Positions 42,790 to 51,020 of a DNA stretch of 64,000 bases are shown here, in pieces; the first letter of the stretch is position 1, and every line of letters starts with the position of its first letter. This DNA comes from DAOUBP01 sp964474695. GTDB lineage: Bacteria; Chloroflexota; Anaerolineae; CG2-30-64-16. Under the pieces are notes generated by a model that saw only the letters and a program-made list of their open reading frames with translations, ran no database searches and was not told where the DNA came from. The translations under genes and the position numbers were made by a program. The DNA is taken from NCBI GenBank assembly GCA_964474695.1, contig CAYYTK010000007.1:96039-160038 (forward strand), given 5' to 3'.

Positions 42790-43374
42790 ATGTCTCTGCT
42801 TCAGGAATGGTCCCTTCGGCTGGCCGAGGAGGTTGCTCCGGATGAGATTGACATGGCCGGCATCTGGGGCCAGGCGTACGCCCAAGGAGGCAAGGCGCGG
42901 CGGCAGTTGCTCAGCGAGGCCGGGAGCAATCTCGGTGGGTTCGGCGCCGCGCAAATGGCCGCGGTGCTGCCCTGGGCGCTCAAGGCCCTGGCACTCGCTG
43001 GACCATTCGTCCTCGCCGTGTTGTCGCCCGCGACGAACACCGTGGCTACGACCGAGAAGCTTCTGGATGTCGTGAAGAACGCTGTCAGCGTCGTCGAGAT
43101 CCAGGTCCGCGCAGGCGGCATCAAGCGCACCCAGAAGGCGCAGGCTGCTTCCGCCGCGTCTGCTGCCTCTCCGCCAGTCGCCGCCTCCCTGGTGCCCAAA
43201 GAGCCTGCATATGCACCCCTGTTCAGTGCGATCGAACGGGTTTCAGGCGAGCTACAGACCTCGGGAATGGATCCCGTGCAGTCCGACGCGCTTGCGCTGC
43301 GCATCCTCAAGGTGCTGTTGACAGATCCGCAGGGCGCCCGGACCTTCGTGGAACAACTGGGGGCAAAGACATGA
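42790..43374 (+). CDS. Unknown protein, Ala-rich, with a hydrophobic segment
   Basis: 194 residues. The N-terminal ~65 residues are helical and Ala/Gly-rich; a hydrophobic segment lies near 58-82; an Ala/Ser-rich linker near 115-135 precedes a helical C-terminal domain ending in Gly-Ala-Arg-Thr-Phe-Val-Glu-Gln-Leu. I recognise no domain. The ATG at 42790 has a perfect AGGAGGT box. The gene overlaps the last cassette gene by 4 bp, so the two products are probably made together. Confidence 0.75.
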   Translation: MSLLQEWSLRLAEEVAPDEIDMAGIWGQAYAQGGKARRQLLSEAGSNLGGFGAAQMAAVLPWALKALALAGPFVLAVLSPATNTVATTEKLLDVVKNAVSVVEIQVRAGGIKRTQKAQAASAASAASPPVAASLVPKEPAYAPLFSAIERVSGELQTSGMDPVQSDALALRILKVLLTDPQGARTFVEQLGAKT

Positions 43375-44690
43375 ATCAGAATACGAAATCATCTCCCCGC
43401 AGAGGCGCCGGCGCGCCGCCCTGGCTCTGGTTTTGGGTCGTGCTGTTCATCCTGTCTCTCAAAGACCTAGTCGCCAGCTTCCAATACACCATCGAGAGCC
43501 TCAAGACTATGGCGGCAAGTTCTCAGAGTCTTGGCCAGCTTGACCCGGCGGCGGTTCGTTTCGACGCCTTGCTGAACGCGACTGCCCTGATTGACCTTCT
43601 CCCGCCGTTCGCCCTGGTCCTGGGGCTGGCCTGGGTGCTGCTCCCGCAGCTCCGAGCGGCCTGGGTCGAGCGTCGCTTCGCCCTGGTCGACCCGCCCGCC
43701 AACTTTCCACCCTTGCTGGAAGTGAAAAGCTTCCTGGCCGAACACGCCCCGGCCTTGGAGGTCAAGACCAATCTTCTGCGGGCAGGCGACCTTGCCTTCG
43801 TCTACCCCGCTTCTTATCTGTGCAGCCGGGTGGCTCTGTTTGGCGGCTTCTTTCGGCTCTGGAAAGCTGACCGTCCGGCAGCCGAGGCAGTGCTGCTGCA
43901 CGAAATCGGGCACCATCGGCTAGGCGACGCACAGATCGTCGGCGCGGGCAGCTTCTTTGAGGCCGTCGTTCGGCACAGCCCCGTCGCCGTTCTCATCCTG
44001 CTTATCTTTCCTGTGACAGCCACCACCGCCAACGGAATCTACAATTTGGTGGCCTGGAGCCGCCAGTTTGCCATCCCCTTTTCGACCGTGATGGTGCATG
44101 CGATCGGGCAGCTGTTCACGCTTGTCCTACCTGGCGTCATTCTCGGCGCAGCGGTGTCCCTGCTGCAGATGATGAATTATTTGTGGCTCCCGATAGCGGG
44201 CATTTGGACCGCCGAGCTCAACGCCGACCGCTTCGCCGCCGAACGCCTGGGGAGTGCCGAGCCCGTCCGCGCCGCCCTTGCGCCGGACGCCGGCCGCCTG
44301 ACCTGGTGGCGGTGGCTCCTCTTTCGGCTCTATCATCCGCCGGCGCGGCTGCGCCGCTGGGCTGTGGCCGACGCGAGCGCGCGCAGCCGGTTGCTGCTTC
44401 TCCTGCTTTTTCCGCTCACATCTGTAGTTAAGCTGGGAGTCAGCTACCTGTATTCGATCATGGCCATGTTTCCGAAGCCCCTTAGCGAGAGCATACCTGA
44501 GGTCTGGGGGTATCTGGTCGCCGCGCTGCCGACCCACGTGCCTAAGTGGGCGGCCATGGCCGGCGTGTTGCTGGTCTGGCCGCTGTTGCGACCGTACTGG
44601 GAACGCCTCTTCAGCCATGATCGGTCGGCTACGCGTCCCGCGTACCAGTCTTCTTATGGGATCGCCCCCTCGAATGGCCGCCGAAGGTAA
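43371..44690 (+). CDS. Integral-membrane M48 family metallopeptidase
   Basis: 439 residues with about six to eight hydrophobic segments. His177-Glu-Ile-Gly-His181 gives two zinc ligands and the catalytic Glu; Glu282 in Thr-Ala-Glu-Leu-Asn-Ala-Asp-Arg-Phe-Ala is the likely third ligand. The layout resembles HtpX/Ste24-like membrane peptidases. It ends the cassette and starts inside the previous gene (ATGA). Likely role: proteolysis at the membrane, perhaps with the cytoplasmic M48 enzyme of the same cassette. Confidence 0.85.
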   Translation: MNQNTKSSPRRGAGAPPWLWFWVVLFILSLKDLVASFQYTIESLKTMAASSQSLGQLDPAAVRFDALLNATALIDLLPPFALVLGLAWVLLPQLRAAWVERRFALVDPPANFPPLLEVKSFLAEHAPALEVKTNLLRAGDLAFVYPASYLCSRVALFGGFFRLWKADRPAAEAVLLHEIGHHRLGDAQIVGAGSFFEAVVRHSPVAVLILLIFPVTATTANGIYNLVAWSRQFAIPFSTVMVHAIGQLFTLVLPGVILGAAVSLLQMMNYLWLPIAGIWTAELNADRFAAERLGSAEPVRAALAPDAGRLTWWRWLLFRLYHPPARLRRWAVADASARSRLLLLLLFPLTSVVKLGVSYLYSIMAMFPKPLSESIPEVWGYLVAALPTHVPKWAAMAGVLLVWPLLRPYWERLFSHDRSATRPAYQSSYGIAPSNGRRR

Positions 44691-44728
44691 GCTTCCAGGA
44701 TGAAGGATGGGATCAGGGTGTGCACAGT

Positions 44729-47593
44729 TCAAACGTCTTTCATTGCACGGTTCAGAGCTTCGGCCAGCCCGGCTTGGGCGTTTTCGGCGCCGGACTGGTA
44801 GCCTAACGCCTGAAAGATGCCCAGGGCCTCGCGGTAGCATCGCTCGGCCTCTGCAGCGGCGCCGCAGGCCAGGCGGACATCGCCCAGCAGGTTCAAAGCC
44901 AACCCACAGCCCCGCCGGTCGCGCATCTCCCGCCGGATGGCCAGGCTCTCCGCGAAGAGCTCACCGGCAACGTGGCAGTTCGCCTGGGCCAGGGCGATCC
45001 GCCCTAGCAGTTCCAACGAAAAGGCTATGCTCCAGCGGTTGCCCAGTGTCCGGGCGATCTCCAGACCCCTTTGACACTGCCGCTCGGCTTCGTTGTAGTC
45101 TCCGGTCTGGTGCGCGGCCTTGCCGAGAATGTCGCACGCGACCGTCATCCCGTAGCGGTCTCCGTTTGCCTCGTGGCGTGCCAGGCTCTCCGTACCGGCC
45201 GCGCGTGCGGTGGCGATGTCGCCCTGATGCAGCGCCATCGCGCCGCGGTAGGCCAGGATGAAAGCCAGCGCGGCGCCTCCGTTCGCGGCGCGGAGGTGGG
45301 CCAGGCCGCGCTCGAACAATACCTGCGCTTGCTCACCGCGACCTGTGAGGAACGCGAACCAGCCCTGGCTTGCCAACGCAGAGCCGTAGAGGGCGTCCCA
45401 TCGGGCATCAGCCCGCTCGGCGAGAGCGTCCGCCAGACGGCCGAACGCGGCCAAGCCTTCCTGGAACCAACTGCGCATATAGCAGAACAGGAACCGTCCG
45501 GGCAAGGCTTTTTCCAGCTCGTCCCAGCGCCCATGCGCCACAGCCCAATCCCAGGCCGCGCGTATATTGTCACTCCGCTGCGTGATCTCGGCCAGCGCCT
45601 CCAGTTGACCGGCGCCGATCAGAGTCACTTGTTGCTCTGCCAGGAAGGCCAGGAAGTAGCTGCTGTGGCGGCTTTGTGTGGCAGCCGGCTCATCGGGCAG
45701 TTCGGACAAGCACCTGGCCGCATACTGCCGCACCAATTCGTGCAGGTTGTAGCAGCCGGCTTCGCCGTCCCTGCTTTGCGAGGCCGGTGAGCTGTCGTCG
45801 GCGCCGTCCTCGACCGGCCGGCCCTGCGGTAGGCATCTTTCTCGCCGCAGGAGCGCTTTATCGGTGAGGGAGGCAAGGATCGGCAGGGTGGCGCCGGCCA
45901 CCGCGCCAGCGCTAGCCCGGTCGAAGCCGCGTTGGAAGACGCTCAGGCGGCCGAGCACCGCCTGTTCGGCTGCGGAGAGCAGCCCCCAAGAGTAGTCAAA
46001 CACTGCGCGCAGGCTCCGGTGCCGTTCCGGGATATCTTGCAGCGACGTGGTGAGGAAATCCGGGTCACGCGTGATCTCTGCCGCAATCTCGGCGCAGGTC
46101 ATGGTCGGGATCCAGGTGGCCGCCAGCTCAATGGCCAGGGGCATGCCCTCCACCAATTGGCAGATGCGCGCCACGTGAGGGAGCTCGCCCGCCGTCAATG
46201 AAAAGTCCGGCTGCACGCGGCAGGCGGATTGTACAAAGAGCTCAACGGCGCTGCAGGCCGCTTTCGGTGTCGAGCCGCACCCGGCCGGATCGGGGATGGC
46301 GGCAGGGAATGTCAGGCCCGCCACGCGCAACAGACACTCGCCGCGCACGTTCAGTCGTTGCGAAGCCGTGGCTAGGATCTTGATTTGGGGCGCACGTTGG
46401 AGCAGGTCAACGACCCAATTCGCGATCGCCGGCGACGGCCGCAGGTCGTCGAGTACGAGTAGGAGCTCTTTGTTGTGCAGATAGCCCAGGAGTTGGACCT
46501 TCGGGGTTGAGCCATTCCTGGTCAGCGGGAGCTGCAAGGCTTCGGCTAGGACGAGATCGTTCGCGTCGGGCGAGTCAGCGGCAGGCATCGGCGCGAAACA
46601 GATGCCATCTGGGAAAAGCGCCTCGTGCTGGGCGGCCGCAGCCAGCGCCAGCCGCGTCTTTCCGATGCCGCTCGTGCCGACCAGGGTGACCAACCGGCAG
46701 GCGGGCTGGTTGAGCCAACCAGCAATCTGCTCCCGCTCAGCTTCTCGGCCGATGAACGGCGTCAGCGGCGCGGCTAGGTTGGAGGCGCCGGCTTGGGCCA
46801 GCGCCCCGTCGCGGATGCGGGACCACAGCGCCGTTGTCTCAGGCTCCGGCTCGGCGCCCAGCTCATCGGCCAGCGCGCGGCGGCAGGCAGCGTATTGCAG
46901 CAGCGCCGCGTTGCGTTGGCCGTCCAACGCCAGGGCGCGCATCAATTGCCGGTGTGCTGTCTCGTGCCAGGGCTCCAGCGTCAGCAACTGCCGGGCATGT
47001 CGTTGCGCCTCGGGGAAGGCGTTCAGGGCGAGGTAGTGCTGGGCGATCTGCTCCAGTGCGCCGATGGCCTGCCGGTGGTAGCGTTCCTGGCACAGCAGCC
47101 GCCACTCCTCAAAGGCCGGGCCATCATCCACCGCCAGGTCGGTCACGAAATCCCCGCGGTACAGCGCGACCGCCTCAGTGAGGTGGTGGAGGCAGGCCGG
47201 GCAGCGGGTGATGGCCGGGTGCGCGTGGCTGGTGCTGGCCGCCAGGCGCGCGTCGAACTCACCCGCGTCCACCCAGCAGAGCTCGGGAACGGGGTTGAGT
47301 TGTACGGACTGGGGGGTGATTTCAAGTAATGCTGGATGGCCCTGGCCGGATTGTAGGGGCGCCAAGGCGTCGCGCAGGCTTGAAAGCGCCACGCGCAAGC
47401 TTAACCGGGCAGCTTCTTCGGGATGCTCGCCCCGCAGCAATGTGGCCAGCGCTGAGCGCTGATGTGGACGACCGGCCTCGCCTGCTAGATAGGCCAGCAG
47501 GGCACGGCTCTTGCCGGAGCGCAACCCTGCCAGCGGGGACTCATCCAATGTTGCTTGGAACCGCCCCAGCAGATACAGCTTCAGGCGCGCCAT
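44729..47593 (-). CDS. SARP/AfsR-type transcriptional activator (BTAD, NB-ARC, TPR)
   Basis: 954 residues. An N-terminal winged-helix domain begins Met-Ala-Arg-Leu-Lys-Leu-Tyr-Leu-Leu-Gly-Arg-Phe. The bacterial transcriptional activation domain (BTAD) follows to about 250. An STAND/NB-ARC ATPase has Walker A Gly-Thr-Ser-Gly-Ile-Gly-Lys-Thr near 310. TPR-like helices fill the last ~300 residues. Such proteins bind direct repeats and recruit RNA polymerase. I choose the ATG at 47593, not 47602, because a TAAAAT box ends 7 bases before it. Candidate sites lie at 47706 and 38603. Confidence 0.9.
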   Translation of the reverse strand: MARLKLYLLGRFQATLDESPLAGLRSGKSRALLAYLAGEAGRPHQRSALATLLRGEHPEEAARLSLRVALSSLRDALAPLQSGQGHPALLEITPQSVQLNPVPELCWVDAGEFDARLAASTSHAHPAITRCPACLHHLTEAVALYRGDFVTDLAVDDGPAFEEWRLLCQERYHRQAIGALEQIAQHYLALNAFPEAQRHARQLLTLEPWHETAHRQLMRALALDGQRNAALLQYAACRRALADELGAEPEPETTALWSRIRDGALAQAGASNLAAPLTPFIGREAEREQIAGWLNQPACRLVTLVGTSGIGKTRLALAAAAQHEALFPDGICFAPMPAADSPDANDLVLAEALQLPLTRNGSTPKVQLLGYLHNKELLLVLDDLRPSPAIANWVVDLLQRAPQIKILATASQRLNVRGECLLRVAGLTFPAAIPDPAGCGSTPKAACSAVELFVQSACRVQPDFSLTAGELPHVARICQLVEGMPLAIELAATWIPTMTCAEIAAEITRDPDFLTTSLQDIPERHRSLRAVFDYSWGLLSAAEQAVLGRLSVFQRGFDRASAGAVAGATLPILASLTDKALLRRERCLPQGRPVEDGADDSSPASQSRDGEAGCYNLHELVRQYAARCLSELPDEPAATQSRHSSYFLAFLAEQQVTLIGAGQLEALAEITQRSDNIRAAWDWAVAHGRWDELEKALPGRFLFCYMRSWFQEGLAAFGRLADALAERADARWDALYGSALASQGWFAFLTGRGEQAQVLFERGLAHLRAANGGAALAFILAYRGAMALHQGDIATARAAGTESLARHEANGDRYGMTVACDILGKAAHQTGDYNEAERQCQRGLEIARTLGNRWSIAFSLELLGRIALAQANCHVAGELFAESLAIRREMRDRRGCGLALNLLGDVRLACGAAAEAERCYREALGIFQALGYQSGAENAQAGLAEALNRAMKDV

Positions 47594-47600
47594 GTCCGGC

Positions 47601-47628
47601 ATTTTAGCACCTGTGCAGCGCTTCTCAA
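47601..47628 (-). promoter_or_regulatory. Possible leaderless promoter of the SARP gene
   Basis: TTGAGA (47628-47623) and TAAAAT (47606-47601) on the minus strand are 16 bp apart; the predicted start of transcription falls on or next to the ATG at 47593. Confidence 0.45.
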
Positions 47629-47705
47629 AATCGCCAGTGAGGACGCGCGACTCGGTCAACTTCTTTTTACATCTCCGGGTAAGGATGTGGTTGTTGGCGC
47701 ACCGC

Positions 47706-47737
47706 GTAACGCTGCATTAACGCTGATCGCATAGAAT
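47706..47737 (+). promoter_or_regulatory. Probable SARP operator and promoter before the small conserved gene
   Basis: GTAACGC (47706-47712) and TTAACGC (47717-47723) are 4 bp apart, and TAGAAT (47732-47737) follows after 8 bp. From 47703 to 47723 the block matches the GH13 promoter block at 18 of 21 positions, with the same spacing to the -10. Confidence 0.72.
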
Positions 47738-47802
47738 GTCGGCGATGGCTAGTTGTGGCGTGGGTCTCTGAATCTGTAGTCGGAGAAAAAAGGAGATTGG
47801 CA

Positions 47803-48048
47803 TTGGAACACGACAAGCATCCCCGGCAGATCGTGCAGACGGAATATCACGCCTATCTGTTGCGGTTGTGGCGAGAAAGCCCGGGCGGCGCGTGGCGGGC
47901 TATGCTACAAGACGTCGCCACGGGCCGGCGGCACGGATTCGCGGGCTTAGTCACTCTGTGGACGTTCTTGCGTGCCGAGATCGGAGAATCTACGTCTTGT
48001 TCCGGTGAGCCGGCGCCCCCTGGCCGTGAAACCGCGGTAAATGAATGA
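47803..48048 (+). CDS. Small conserved protein paired with the SARP gene
   Basis: 81 residues read from a TTG start that follows an AAGGAGA box (47789-47795). The core, Tyr-Leu-Leu-Arg-Leu-Trp-Arg-Glu ... Trp-Arg-Ala-Met-Leu-Gln-Asp ... Arg-His-Gly-Phe-Ala, resembles small proteins that I associate with SARP or LuxR-type regulators in Chloroflexota; the function is unknown. It is divergent from the SARP gene and is preceded by a probable SARP operator. The unusual TTG start could keep its expression low. Confidence 0.65.
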   Translation: MEHDKHPRQIVQTEYHAYLLRLWRESPGGAWRAMLQDVATGRRHGFAGLVTLWTFLRAEIGESTSCSGEPAPPGRETAVNE

Positions 48049-48248
48049 GAGCCTTGATCGCCAGCGCAGCATTTTGAAAGGGCAGCGATCTAATTCTACA
48101 AGTCGCCTGCCCAGCGCATCACCGTAAGCAGGCCGGAATCTTACCTGCCACAACCGGCCGCGATGCGGTATCGCAACCATTCACGCGCGGCAATGCGCGG
48201 ACTCAGGTGCTTGACACGCGCGTGCTGCGCGGCGACAATAGGGCTGCC

Positions 48249-50114
48249 ATGACACACTGCCTGACTTTGATTAGGATCGCAGGCTCCCACTTGCAGGATG
48301 AGCACGGCCGCACGCTGATGCTGCGCGGGGTCAACCTGAGCGGCAGCAGCAAGGTGCCGAGCCGGCCGGACGGTGCAACGCACCTGCGCGAGGGCTTCTT
48401 CGACCACCGGGCTGTCTCTTTCGTCGGTCGGCCGTTCCCGCTGCAGGAGGCCGATGAGCATTTCGCGCGGTTGGCAGCGTGGGGGTTCACTACGCTGCGC
48501 TTCCTGGTGACCTGGGAGGCCATCGAGCACGCCGGTCCCGGCATTTACGACGAGGCCTACCTCGACTATGTGCGTGCGGTGGTGCGTAAAGCCGGTGAGC
48601 ACGGTATCAACCTCATCATCGACCCGCATCAGGACGTCTGGAGCCGCTTCTCAGGCGGCGACGGCGCGCCGGGCTGGACGCTGGAGGCGGTCGGGTTCGA
48701 CATGACCCGGTTCACCGAGACCGGCGCGGCTATCGTGCACGCGACCTACGGTGACCCCTTCCCTAAGATGATCTGGCCGACCAACGGGAGCAAGTTAGCC
48801 GCGGCCACCATGTTCACTCTGTTCTTCGGCGGCAATGACTTTGCGCCGCAGACGAAGGTGGCAGGCGAGCCGATCCAGGAGTATTTGCAGCGCCACTATA
48901 TCGGAGCGATCCGGCAGGTGGCTTTGCGTCTCAGCGACCTGTCGAACGTGATCGGTTACGACACACTTAACGAGCCGCTGCCCGGTTACATCGGCTGGCG
49001 CGATCTGAACGCGGCCGGCGGCACGTTGCTGCTCGGCCCGTGCCCCACGCCGTTCCAGGCGATGCTGCTGGGTGTGGGTGTGCCGCAGGTGGTGGGAGTT
49101 TGGAAGCTAAGTCAGGTCGTCATCTGGCGGACCGGGACGCGGCTGCTGAACGCGGATCGTCAGCGCGCCTGGCGGGATGGCTGCGATTGCGTGTGGCGGC
49201 AGAACGGCATCTGGGATTTCGATGCCGTAGGCCGGCCGCACCTGCTGCGCCCCGATCATTTTAGCCGGGTGAACGACCGTCCGGTGGACTTTGGGGCGGA
49301 TTACTACCGGCCTTTCGCGAACCGTTTCGCCGCGGCGATCGGGGAGGCCGATCCCGGGGCGCTGATCTTCCTCGAAGCGGAAGCGGGCAGTTTACGGCCG
49401 CCGAGGCACGCGGGCGATGCGGCACAGGTTTTTGCGCCGCATTGGTATGACGGCTTCGTATTGATGAGCAAGCGTTTTAGCTCCTGGGTGGCGGCTGATG
49501 CGCACACTCAGAAACCGGTCTTCCTGCCCGGCCCCATCCGCAGGTCGTTCGCTACGCAGCTTGCCCGCCTCAAGCGGGGCGGAGAGGAGGCGGGTATGCC
49601 GGTGCTGCTGGGCGAGTTCGGCATCCCGTTTGATCTGGAGGGTGATCCTATCAAGGCGTTGGATCGCAGCTTCCGCGCGGTGGAGGATAACCTGCTAAGC
49701 TGCACCCTGTGGAACTACACGCCCGACAACACCCGTGCGCACGGCGATGCCTGGAACGGTGAGGATCTCTCGATTTTCAGTCGTGAGGGGCAAGACGACC
49801 CGGGAGACATCAACTCCGGCGGCCGCGGCCTGCGCGCGGTCGTGCGCCCCTATCCGCGTGCCACCGCGGGCGAGCCGCTGCGTGTGGCGTTTGACATCAG
49901 ACGCCGCATCTTTGAATTTGAGTTCCGCCACGATCCGGACATCAACGCAGCTACGGAGATCTTCGTGCCGGTGCTCCAGTATCTCGACGGCTATCAGGTC
50001 GAGGTGAGCGATGGGGCGGCTGAGAAGGAACCGGCGCGACAGGTGTTGATTTACCGCCACGACCCGGAACGTCGTGAACACTGGCTAAGAATCAGTCCGA
50101 CAGGGGCCATGTAA
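48249..50114 (+). CDS. GH5-type glycoside hydrolase, endoglycoceramidase-like
   Basis: 621 residues. An N-terminal Leu-Arg-Gly-Val-Asn-Leu-Ser-Gly, Asp-Pro-His-Gln-Asp near 120 and Asp-Thr-Leu-Asn-Glu242-Pro (acid/base) are typical of GH5. The nucleophile is Glu456 in Leu-Leu-Gly-Glu-Phe-Gly. The spacing, with a long insertion between them, is like endoglycoceramidase and steryl-glucosidase relatives. A beta-sandwich C-terminal domain follows. No signal peptide is seen, so an intracellular glycolipid substrate is plausible. The ATG at 48249 is chosen on homology; no strong ribosome site supports it. Confidence 0.85.
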   Translation: MTHCLTLIRIAGSHLQDEHGRTLMLRGVNLSGSSKVPSRPDGATHLREGFFDHRAVSFVGRPFPLQEADEHFARLAAWGFTTLRFLVTWEAIEHAGPGIYDEAYLDYVRAVVRKAGEHGINLIIDPHQDVWSRFSGGDGAPGWTLEAVGFDMTRFTETGAAIVHATYGDPFPKMIWPTNGSKLAAATMFTLFFGGNDFAPQTKVAGEPIQEYLQRHYIGAIRQVALRLSDLSNVIGYDTLNEPLPGYIGWRDLNAAGGTLLLGPCPTPFQAMLLGVGVPQVVGVWKLSQVVIWRTGTRLLNADRQRAWRDGCDCVWRQNGIWDFDAVGRPHLLRPDHFSRVNDRPVDFGADYYRPFANRFAAAIGEADPGALIFLEAEAGSLRPPRHAGDAAQVFAPHWYDGFVLMSKRFSSWVAADAHTQKPVFLPGPIRRSFATQLARLKRGGEEAGMPVLLGEFGIPFDLEGDPIKALDRSFRAVEDNLLSCTLWNYTPDNTRAHGDAWNGEDLSIFSREGQDDPGDINSGGRGLRAVVRPYPRATAGEPLRVAFDIRRRIFEFEFRHDPDINAATEIFVPVLQYLDGYQVEVSDGAAEKEPARQVLIYRHDPERREHWLRISPTGAM

Positions 50115-50116
50115 CG

Positions 50117-50158
50117 CAATCCGCTGGATTGCGGCTGAACAATCCAGCGGATTGTTTT
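50117..50158 (+). terminator. Intrinsic terminator after the GH5 gene
   Basis: Perfect 15-bp arms at 50117-50131 and 50140-50154 around an 8-nt loop; the right arm ends in ATTG and is followed by TTTT. It separates the GH5 gene from the convergent toxin gene. Confidence 0.85.
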
Positions 50159-50170
50159 GCGAGCCGTAAG

Positions 50171-50584
50171 TCACGGCAGGATTTCGAAGCTTGTGCAATG
50201 CCGGGGGCGGATCATTTCGAAGTGTCTGCGATCTACGGTCAGAAGACGGTGTATCTTCAGGCGTTCAGCGATGGCTGCTAGCGAAGCATCCACGAAACCG
50301 ATCTTCGCTTCGCTGTAGGTGCGCAATAGCTCGGCCGCGCGCAGACAGTCAGCGCGCGTGACTTCTTCCAGTTGCATCTCCCCTTGCCCCAGGCTGGCGA
50401 TCAGCCGCGCTTCGGCCTCGACGCCCAAAACGCGATTTGTCAGATAGGCCGCTTCGGTTAAGACAGGTGTAGGCACCAGCAACGCTTCACGCAAGGAGGA
50501 CAGCAGCACTACGGCAGCCTGATGATTCGTGTCGCGTTTGTTGGCCAACGCCAGCAGGATGCCGGTATCCACCAATACGGCCAT
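50171..50584 (-). CDS. vapC: VapC-type PIN domain toxin
   Basis: 137 residues. Asp6 in Val-Leu-Val-Asp-Thr-Gly and a second acidic cluster, Phe-Val-Asp-Ala-Ser-Leu-Ala near 100, with a later Val-Asp-Arg-Arg-His-Phe, form the PIN nuclease site. VapC toxins cut tRNA or rRNA to arrest translation. The ATG shares one base with the antitoxin stop, so translation is coupled. The gene converges with the GH5 gene. Confidence 0.88.
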   Translation of the reverse strand: MAVLVDTGILLALANKRDTNHQAAVVLLSSLREALLVPTPVLTEAAYLTNRVLGVEAEARLIASLGQGEMQLEEVTRADCLRAAELLRTYSEAKIGFVDASLAAIAERLKIHRLLTVDRRHFEMIRPRHCTSFEILP

Positions 50585-50838
50585 CAGTCCCACCCCCGCT
50601 CAAGGGAGGTGAGCTGTTCCAGCAGTTCTTCAGCCCGCGCGCTCAGGTCGGCCGGTCCTTCGCCAACCCCGACGAACGACGGAAGCGGCCGGACAGCCCG
50701 CGGGTCGGTCCGGGCCGCAATCACGTATTCAGCCAACGCCTCTCGGATCAGTTGGCTGGCGCTCGTGCCGCGCTCGTCGGCGATCTGGCCTAACTCCAGC
50801 AGGGTGCTTTCATCCACCATGACGGTTGTGCGTTTCAT
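50584..50838 (-). CDS. vapB: Ribbon-helix-helix antitoxin (VapB-like)
   Basis: 84 residues. The N-terminal Lys-Arg-Thr-Thr-Val-Met-Val-Asp strand and the Ser-Ala-Ser-Gln-Leu-Ile-Arg-Glu-Ala-Leu helix are a ribbon-helix-helix (CopG/MetJ-type) DNA-binding domain. The acidic C-terminal tail should bind and neutralise the toxin. The product is expected to repress its own promoter, visible just upstream. Confidence 0.87.
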   Translation of the reverse strand: MKRTTVMVDESTLLELGQIADERGTSASQLIREALAEYVIAARTDPRAVRPLPSFVGVGEGPADLSARAEELLEQLTSLERGWD

Positions 50839-50870
50839 GGTCGTTCCTTCTCGTCGTGTGCTTCAGAGAT

Positions 50871-50899
50871 ATGATAGCATAACCATATTCATAAGTCAA
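50871..50899 (-). promoter_or_regulatory. vapBC promoter
   Basis: On the minus strand TTGACT (50899-50894) and TATCAT (50876-50871) are 17 bp apart. The spacer and -10 region holds short TATG/CATA inverted repeats that could be antitoxin operator sites. Confidence 0.7.
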
Positions 50900-51020
50900 G
50901 GGCTTTCAGAATCAGCGGCTGCGGCATACATGCCGTCGGCCGGTTTTGTGGCCCTCACGGTCGTGCACCGGACCGGCTGAAGCCTCGATTCCGGAGTGCT
51001 ATGCGGCTTTTGCGGGGAAA

